Source of the DNA: Erythroxylum novogranatense
Taxonomy: Eukaryota; Streptophyta; Magnoliopsida; Malpighiales; Erythroxylaceae
Direction: 5' to 3'
Assembly (NCBI GenBank): GCA_029891385.1
Contig: CM057231.1
Location: 70,008,476-70,072,475 of the forward strand
DNA: 64,000 nt
In this document: one piece after another, positions 57,500 to 64,000 of the stretch
How positions within the stretch are numbered: the stretch's first letter is position 1
Layout of the letters: the number at the start of each line of letters is the position of its first letter
The notes under the pieces: generated by a model
Seen by the model: the letters and a program-made list of their open reading frames with translations, nothing else
Database searches by the model: none
Told to the model about the DNA's origin: nothing
Made by a program: the position numbers and the translations under genes

Positions 57500-58059
57500 T
57501 TCATTAGGTAATTGATTGGACGGATCTGAAAACTCCTCAGCGGTTGGATCGATTCTGAATTAGCTCCATTCTTCTCCTCTTTCTCCTCCAATAATTGGTT
57601 CTTTACTACCAAGACATGAACCTCTCGGGTCTCCTTAACTTCCTTCTCAAAGTCTTGTCCACTAAGGGTCAGCAATGCCTTTCCCTCCTTTCTAAAAGTC
57701 TTTGGCCTATCAAACGCTGCATTTGTGGGTAGCATGGTCACTTTCTTGCCTTTCCATTGGAAGGAGACAGTATTGTCTCTTCCTCTATAAGTAATATCCA
57801 TGTAAAATTTCCATGGCCTTCCTAGGAGTATGTGGCTTGCATTCATGTCCACCACATCACAGTAAACAATAGCCTTGTAAGATTTTCCTATAGAAATAGG
57901 AACTTGACATACTTCAGTTACTCTTAATGCTAGCCCATCAGTAAGCCAACTGATAGTGTAAGGATGAGAGTGTTTCTCAGTAGGAATCTTCATATGATCC
58001 ACCATCTTTCTTGCCACTAAATTCTCATCACTGCAATTATCTACAATCAAGTTGCACAC
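57500..58059 (-). pseudogene. Gypsy aspartic protease region
   Basis: MCNLIVDNCSDENLVARKMV, YTISWLTDG, CDVVDMNASHILLGRPW and MDITYRGRDNTVSF follow the gypsy retropepsin pattern. The catalytic motif reads VDNCS where VDGGS-like sequence is usual, so activity is doubtful. About 187 codons remain open. Confidence 0.8.
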
Positions 58060-59420
58060 CTTACCATTAACAGTGCAGAAGGATCTAAAAATGCTTCTCC
58101 TTTATTGTGGCTCCTCGATTTTGGATGAACAAAGTATCTTCCGTACCACTAGACTAACTCTGTCCTCAGCAAATTCTTCAGCAAACTCCTCTTCTTCTTC
58201 TTCTTCTTCTTCTTCTTGAAGCTCTTCCAAACCTTCGTCACCTTCATTAAGGTAGTCTCCTTTTTCAGCGACGTTGACCATCTTTCTCTCAGGGCAATTA
58301 CTAGAGATATGTCCACGCTTCTGGCATTTATAACACATGTCTATTTTTGGTGGTGTATAAGGGTTAGAACTCTTAGGAACTCCTCTATTACTGTTGCCAC
58401 CTCCTTCAAAAGGCTCCCTTTTGTCCATTCTTAGATCTTTAGGGGCATTATCAATTTTCAATGTTTCAACAAATGCTTTCCCCTTTCCTACCACTTCATT
58501 TGGACTTGATTGAGTTGATCTCCTAGGGTATTCAAATCTCTTAGGTGCCTTTTCCATCTTTTCAGCTTTCAAGGCCAATTGGTAGGCCTCTTCTACGTTC
58601 CAAATAGTATGCATTCCAAGCCTTTCACTTATGGGCGATCTTAATCCTCTAAGATACCTTGAAACTTGCTGCATGTCGATTCTTCAAGATTATTGCATCT
58701 TGCCAGCCTCAAGAACTCGAATGATACTCCTCCACACTCCTAGAACCTTGGGCGCAACTTTGATAAAGATCAAATAAGTGCAACTCATAATCGGGGTAAA
58801 ATATAAGGAAAGGGCTTGTTTCAACTTCCTCCAAGATCGATTGGTGGTTTCCGTTCCTCTCCGATTCTTTTGAAGATTACTCCACCAAACTTTAGCTCCA
58901 CTTTTTAATTTATAGCCCACAATTCTCACTAGTTTATCATTAGTGACTTCCATCATCTCTTGAAAACTTTCCACCTCATCAATCCAATCAAGAAAGCCTT
59001 CATGCTTAGATTTCCACTAAAGTAAGGGACTTCAACTTTAATCTTGTAATCATCTTTACCCTTTGGCCTCTTCTTGGTTGGTCTTAGTTTAGAATTTCTT
59101 CATCGAACTATCTTCCATAAGTGGTAGCGATTACGCTTTCGTGAGCTCTCTATTTTCTGCATTCCTTGGAAGATCGAGTCGCCAATAGGTTGGAGTTGAG
59201 GTAAACCTCTTCCTTGAGCTCCCACAGTGGTAGTCCTCCATTATTGGCTTGATTAAGGCCCATAATGGTTAGAAGTTGATCCATCTGAGTCGCTAATCCA
59301 TTAATAGCCTCCAAAACTTCGTCAAATCTCTGGTTATTTCCGATCGACCATGTGTCTTTGGTTGGTCAAGGCTGAAATGTTTGGTTCGACTTTTCTAGGT
59401 TTTGATGATTTTTTTAGTTT
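58060..59420 (-). pseudogene. Gypsy gag with CCHC zinc knuckle
   Basis: 58690-58974 encodes the capsid region (LVRIVGYKLKSGAKVWWSNL). 58102-58674 includes CYKCQKRGHISSNCP, a complete CCHC knuckle, and a run of ten glutamates encoded by a (TTC)n tract at 58190-58216. A frameshift separates the two at about 58680; the N-terminus up to about 59420 is eroded. Confidence 0.85.
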
Positions 59421-59574
59421 TGGGTGAATTTTCTGGGTATGTAGGACTAGAAGATGGGCTGGAGGTGTGGAATAGAAACAAAACTAAAAGAAAAGCAAAA
59501 AGTGGAAGATGGTGAAGGGTAAACAAAACAAAGAAAGGCACCGGGAAAGAAATCCAGGAAAAACTAGATTTTTA

Positions 59575-59588
59575 ATCTCTGATACCAA
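59575..59588 (-). promoter_or_regulatory. tRNA-Met primer-binding site
   Basis: The minus strand reads TTGGTATCAGAGATT directly after the LTR end TGTGTCA. It lacks the GCCCA hairpin seen at the primer sites of the long-LTR elements. Confidence 0.85.
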
Positions 59589-59589
59589 C

Positions 59590-59996
59590 TGACACAGCGG
59601 AAGTAATTAGGTAGAGATTTTAGGTTAATCTCAGAACCAAATCCAGGCATAAAACTTAGGATTTAATAAGCAAGAAAAGACACTCTCTCAGAAGAATTTC
59701 TGCAAAAGCTTTATTAGAAATAATGTCAGTTTTGGCTGGCTAAAACATAAGTTAAGCCTCCCTTTTATAGCCCTAACTATGGTATATAAGAGTCCTAATT
59801 CTAATGTGAAAAGGATTGATTGGAATCCTTTTCTAAAGCTAACTTATTTCTTTTCTTGCTGGACAAGAAAACCATCCTAACTAGGAAAGTTAAAATAAAA
59901 TAAAACAAACAAATCCTAATGGATATAGGAATCATAAAAAATCCTTATCCTAATGGGTATATGATAACATATCCTTATGGATTTAATCCTTTATTA
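59590..59996 (-). mobile_element. 5' LTR of the 5.5 kb gypsy element
   Basis: 407 bp, same ends as 54540-54944. Differences concentrate in one block near 59860. Confidence 0.9.
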
Positions 59997-61390
59997 AACA
60001 TGCATGAAAATACATATACCCTCATTAGTCATTCTCATACAAACCTCATTTCTTAATACATATCATAAAAAAAACTGCATAAGTCCCATTCATGATGGCA
60101 TAACTCTTTATACATAGGTCCAATGCTTTTCAAAATTTTCAGACCTCTAGTTAACACATAATTTCACATTTCTTCTTTTATGACCATGCTCTAATTCGGT
60201 CATTAAGGGAATCCAAATCTCCCATTTACAATAAGCTTTAAAATGCAGTCATGAACTGGACCCTTCATGACTCAAAATCTTATAACTTATTCATTTCTCA
60301 ACCAATTAAGGCAATTCAAAGCTTCATTTTCAATAGACTCATATGGATATAACATATCCAAATATGGCTAAAAAATGAATGTAAATTGGATGTATTGTGA
60401 TTTTTACAAACACATTACATTTACATTCTTTTACGTGTCACTAACATTAGCAACACCCTTCCCTTTTTCAGCCCTATCTAACAGAATACTTATCAAATTA
60501 ACATTTCCTTTATACAGAACTTATATGAAACATTTTTTTATCATTTGCTAAGAAGAACTCATCATCCAATTCTAACTCTATGGTCTTCAAACAATTAACT
60601 TTCAGTTCTCGTTTCAATCCCGCTGGTATTATGAATTGGTGTCAATTCGGGCCCTCTTACCTTTGTTAGGCTCACCCTAAAATCGTGAAAAAAATCAGGG
60701 AGATAGTAGACATCTGGATATAAAACTTTTATGTTTTGAGTTTTGCAAGATTCACAGGGTAAACAGCTCAAACAAAATGAACAAAGAGAGCTACGAATCT
60801 GTCTCTATGACAGCTTAACCTTCAAAACCCTAGGTTTTGGTTTAACCCCCCAAATCACCATAAAAAACGAAATTCCTTCAAGAATAAGTGTCATTAGACA
60901 TCAAGGAACAAGAATCCATCATCCAAATCATCAAACTCATACATTCCCCCAAATGGGTTCATAAAAGAAGAGAAAAACTAAGCTTTAATCAATAGATCTA
61001 AGCATTGGAATGGAGGCTTACCTTTTTATGCTACCCAAATGCCTTGGTTCACCTTCCAAAACTTGTTACAAGGATTGAAAAAAAACTTGGAGGGCTTCCA
61101 TTGAGGTTTTCGGTGGTGAGGGAGAGGAAGAAGACAATGTATTTTGTCTTATTCCCAACTTACTCCTTTTATATGCCCCAAGTCTACTTATTTACAAAAA
61201 TGTCATCCTTGATCTGGTTTGTAAACATCTGCCTGAACAATTTCCTGTGACCACCGAAAAATATCATACATCATTAATTTGATGTCACCAAAAGTTATTA
61301 TTCACTGTTCTATGATTTTTAATAACACCTGTCTCAATATCAATTTATTTCGATGTATCGGGTAAATTAGATACCGGGTGTTACATCATT

Positions 61391-61581
61391 CTAGTCGAGT
61401 GATGTCTAAATCTAATTTTTCAATTGCATGGCTCGAACTTCTCGTGACTCCTATGTTCATGTAAGAGCACGATTTCAAAAATAGAAAAGAAATAACAAAA
61501 ATTAAAAAATTAAAAACTAAACTAAACGCCTTAAACTATAGAACTAAACTAATCACCTGGTCGACAACGACGCCAAAAACT
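61391..61581 (-). promoter_or_regulatory. Athila-like leader and tRNA-Asp primer-binding site
   Basis: The minus strand reads TTTTTGGCGTCGTTGTCGAC at 61563-61582 side, close to TGGCGCCGTTGCCGGGG, the complement of plant tRNA-Asp used by Athila elements, with a few mutations. It follows the LTR end at 61582, confirming the 5' LTR and minus orientation. Confidence 0.75.
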
Positions 61582-63000
61582 TGATCGTGGATTTTCGATA
61601 CGTGTATTTTTAATATTTCAACCTCAATATTCAATAAGTGTATGGGTCATTTGCATAGTATCTAAAGTGTTGATCCCACGAGAAGGGTTAATCTGATCCT
61701 AAACTTTAAAGTCAAAACAAATTGTAGAAATTTAGCTGTAACTAAGCTAAAACAATAATGCAATTCAATCAATCAATTCAATCAACCAATCCAACTCAAG
61801 AATTAATCATGAAATATTAATGAATCAAAAAATTGCAATGTACACACCAAGAGTTAACCTAAGGAACTATCAATTGAAAGAAAGGGGAAATTTTTTTACC
61901 TATCTTCAACATTAACCTAATTAATTATGAAATGTTGGATCATTGGTCTTGGACTATCCTAGGGTTGATTACTCTCCCTCAAGTTATAACCAAAAGCCCT
62001 AAATTATAAACCCTAATTAGATTATGGAAAATTGCAATTTCTTAATTCACAATTTATCCAAACCCTAATTAGATCTGAAGTTTTCCATTAGACTACCAAA
62101 ACCTATGTAAGATCTCTTGTCACACAATTACTGATTTGATTAATTTCTCGTTCTTATTAAATTAGCTAACTCTTTTTAGCCCAATTTAATCACATAAACA
62201 ATCAAATTTTTATTGAATCAAAGATAAACTAACCCAAAGGTGAGTTTAAACAATCTATTCAACATTCATAAATCTTATCTCAACAGATATTCCAATTCTA
62301 TATATAGATAAAAGTGGAAATACATTAAAAAATAGATCTGAATGGATGATGGAGGCAGCTACAACGGGAAACCTCCTGTTATGGTAAGTACTTCGTGTAG
62401 GCTTCTTCTCCACATCCCTCTTCGTTTGTCTCTTTCTCAATCTCTCAATGAACTCTCTCTAGGGTTTTGTGATGATGGCTGAAGCAAAAAGCTCATCCTC
62501 TCTTTTTTTCTCATTCTTTATATACTTAATGTGTTTTGGGCAGCCCTAGGGTTTTTATGGGATCAAAAGGAAGTCTCTCAAAACTCAACTTTTCTATGTG
62601 CCTGGGAGTCTGCCTAACACCCAGACACGATCGTGGGCCACGTGTATACTTTCTGTCACGATCGTAGTAGGCAGACCATAATCGTGGGCGAAGTCTTACG
62701 CTTTTGTCATGATCGTGGAGACATGATCGTGGTTGTTTCCCTTGCTTCTATCATAATCATGGTAGATAGACCACAATCGTGGGCCGTTGTTTCAGTCTAA
62801 CTCTCTCCGAAACTTCTCAATTCTTCGCTCTTCACTTTGAAACACTAACAAACACATCAAAGTATTTCAAAGACATAATAATTAAGGCCAAATGCTTGTA
62901 CTAACCCATAAAAACACTAAAGCATGAATAATTCACAACTGACACAATTTTACTTAAAAATACATACTCAACAATTGAATAAATAGATAAACACATATCA
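61582..63000 (-). mobile_element. 5' LTR of the large Athila-like element
   Basis: Minus-strand TGATATGTGTTT at 63000 to CCACGATCA at 61582, 1419 bp, homologous to 32379-33806. TATA-like AAGTATATAAAGA near 62513-62525 with palindromes upstream at 62627-62785. Confidence 0.8.
62627..62785 (-). repeat. CACGATCGTG-type palindrome cluster, 5' LTR
   Basis: ACACGATCGTGGGCC (62627), GTCACGATCGTAG (62656), CATAATCGTGGGC (62677), GTCATGATCGTGG (62706), ACATGATCGTGG (62721), ATAATCATGG (62752) and CCACAATCGTGGGCC (62771). More units than in the partner LTR (33473-33590), so unit number has changed since insertion. Confidence 0.75.
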
Positions 63001-64000
63001 AACTATACCCTAAAACATGATGCATTTCACACTTATTAGTATCGTTAGTTATGATAAATCCAAAAAACTTTGTTCCACATCTTAGATTCAAGCTTTCACA
63101 CCATAAACCACATGAAGCATAACCAATTATAAGGGGTCACTTTTAAAAATTAAAGATAAACACTATATTGTAACCATAAGTGGTGATCCTTCAAAAAAAC
63201 ATCTACCTCATTCACATTATAGGCAAATCACCCATTCCATAAAACTTTATGAGGATAAATTAATCACGAATAACTTAAAAAAATAAATGCATTTCCTCCT
63301 TGATACTTTTATTATTTCAATATATGTTAGCCTCTAATTAGTGTTGGTTAGTGTGCTGATTCTATGTTTGGTCTTGAATAAGCTAATGTGCAATATGATT
63401 TTATCACTTAAGGACCTAATGAATTCCCTCTTCATTTTGGCTTAAGAATACATTATTTGTTTCTCTCATCACATAAATATATGATAAGATGTGATTAGGA
63501 GATGTAAATCACCCATCTATATCCTTCAGTCAAGTTTGTGAGATTCACACTCTATTATGTTATCTAATTCCACCTATTAGGAGGGTTCTCTATATTGCAC
63601 ACAGTTATTAAATACTTAGGCCTTGCTAATGAATTTGCATTGAAACAACTGATGGTTATGAGATTTTAGCTTCATTTACAAAGAACACACAAATTGGGAA
63701 TGTATAACAACTTTCCTAGTCTATCTAAGGTGGAAAGTTTTTTCTTGAACTGTTAGTCAAAATGTGTGTGTTACCTTAGGATAGTGATATTTACACCAAA
63801 TCATTTTATTCAAGCTTACTTACGAATTAGCCTTATTATATAATAATTTGTATGAAGTATTAGAGTTGTCGGACCAATGGTGGTTGACAAATTAAATCTC
63901 ACTTATGTTTTGATAATAATAAAATATATAGAATTGGTTAAGAAATTATTTCAGGTGATTTGGATTGAAATAAATCAAGACTGCATCAATCTTAAATGGG
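63001..64000. other. Right edge: short polypurine-side homology, then unassigned AT-rich sequence
   Basis: 63001-63035 nearly repeats 36832-36871, the sequence that belongs next to the 3' LTR of this family. Beyond about 63045 I recognise no gene, RNA or repeat. Confidence 0.4.

Larger units (their letters stand above)
54540..59996 (-). mobile_element. Gypsy element, 5.5 kb, nearly complete
   Basis: LTRs at 54540-54944 and 59590-59996, primer site, polypurine tract, and gag, protease, RT, RNase H and integrase in the Ty3/gypsy order on the minus strand. AACAT is duplicated exactly at 54535-54539 and 59997-60001. LTRs differ at about ten positions in 405, indicating a fairly young insertion into the older solo LTR. 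Frames are broken, so it is not autonomous. Confidence 0.9.
53247..61385 (-). mobile_element. Solo LTR, 2.7 kb, split by a gypsy insertion
   Basis: Minus-strand start TGTAACACCCGGTATC at 61385 and end GGCGGGTCGTGTCA at 53247. TCATT is duplicated exactly on both sides. Removing the nested element and one copy of its target duplication leaves about 2.68 kb. No internal domain remains, so it arose by recombination between two LTRs or is a lone LTR. TGTAACACCC is a common start of chromodomain gypsy LTRs. Confidence 0.85.

Noticed and set aside
63036..64000. Possible host intergenic region or promoter at the right edge
   Set aside because: Nothing beyond AT-richness supports a promoter or gene here.

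Overview
This window is almost entirely plant transposable-element DNA. It is AT-rich and full of LTR-retrotransposon debris, and I find no host protein gene, rRNA, tRNA, bacterial operon or CRISPR array. The retrotransposon types seen (Ty1/copia with a TNT-like polyprotein, Ty3/gypsy with an EATWETEE-type chromodomain end, Athila-like elements with tRNA-Asp primer sites and env-region ORFs, and long-LTR elements without coding capacity) point to a repeat-rich angiosperm, probably a dicot, in a pericentromeric or otherwise gene-poor region. The species cannot be told from the sequence.

Layout, left to right. (1) 1-5341: internal edge, primer site and complete 4.5 kb LTR of a minus-strand non-coding long-LTR element, followed by two stacked LTR 3' ends (5793-6674, 6675-7171). 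(2) 7172-26961: a minus-strand copia element split by two insertions. Between its reverse transcriptase and integrase lies a long-LTR element with only 0.63 kb between its LTRs (10536-19331). In its gag lies a decayed chromodomain gypsy element (21344-25987), itself interrupted by a plus-strand LTR fragment (22936-23852). (3) 26962-31798: the 3' half of a plus-strand Athila-like element (leader, probable intron, env-region pseudogene, 3' UTR, LTR). (4) 31799-32378: remnant of another Athila-like 3' end. (5) 32379-63000: one minus-strand Athila-like element that has lost RT, RNase H and integrase but keeps gag, protease, env-region and both LTRs. It carries three insertions: a 3.0 kb solo LTR (33810-36830), a complete 12 kb LARD-like element (40384-52444), and a 2.7 kb solo LTR (53247-61385) that itself holds a 5.5 kb gypsy element (54540-59996). 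(6) 63001-64000: unassigned.

The most interesting material is structure that open reading frames do not explain. The very long LTRs share a leader design with a predicted intron (GTGAGT donor, TTTTTCAG acceptor). That intron carries a chain of short GC-rich hairpins whose stems change sequence but keep pairing between copies. A further hairpin overlaps the primer-binding site in three elements. Separately, several unrelated LTR families carry clusters of short near-perfect palindromes, each family with its own sequence. In four of the LTRs they lie shortly upstream of a TATA box, and in one Athila-like element also upstream of a second internal TATA box. Degenerate modules of about 180 bp are shared by several LTR families. 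All of these come from reading the sequence; none has been tested by alignment software, RNA data or searches.
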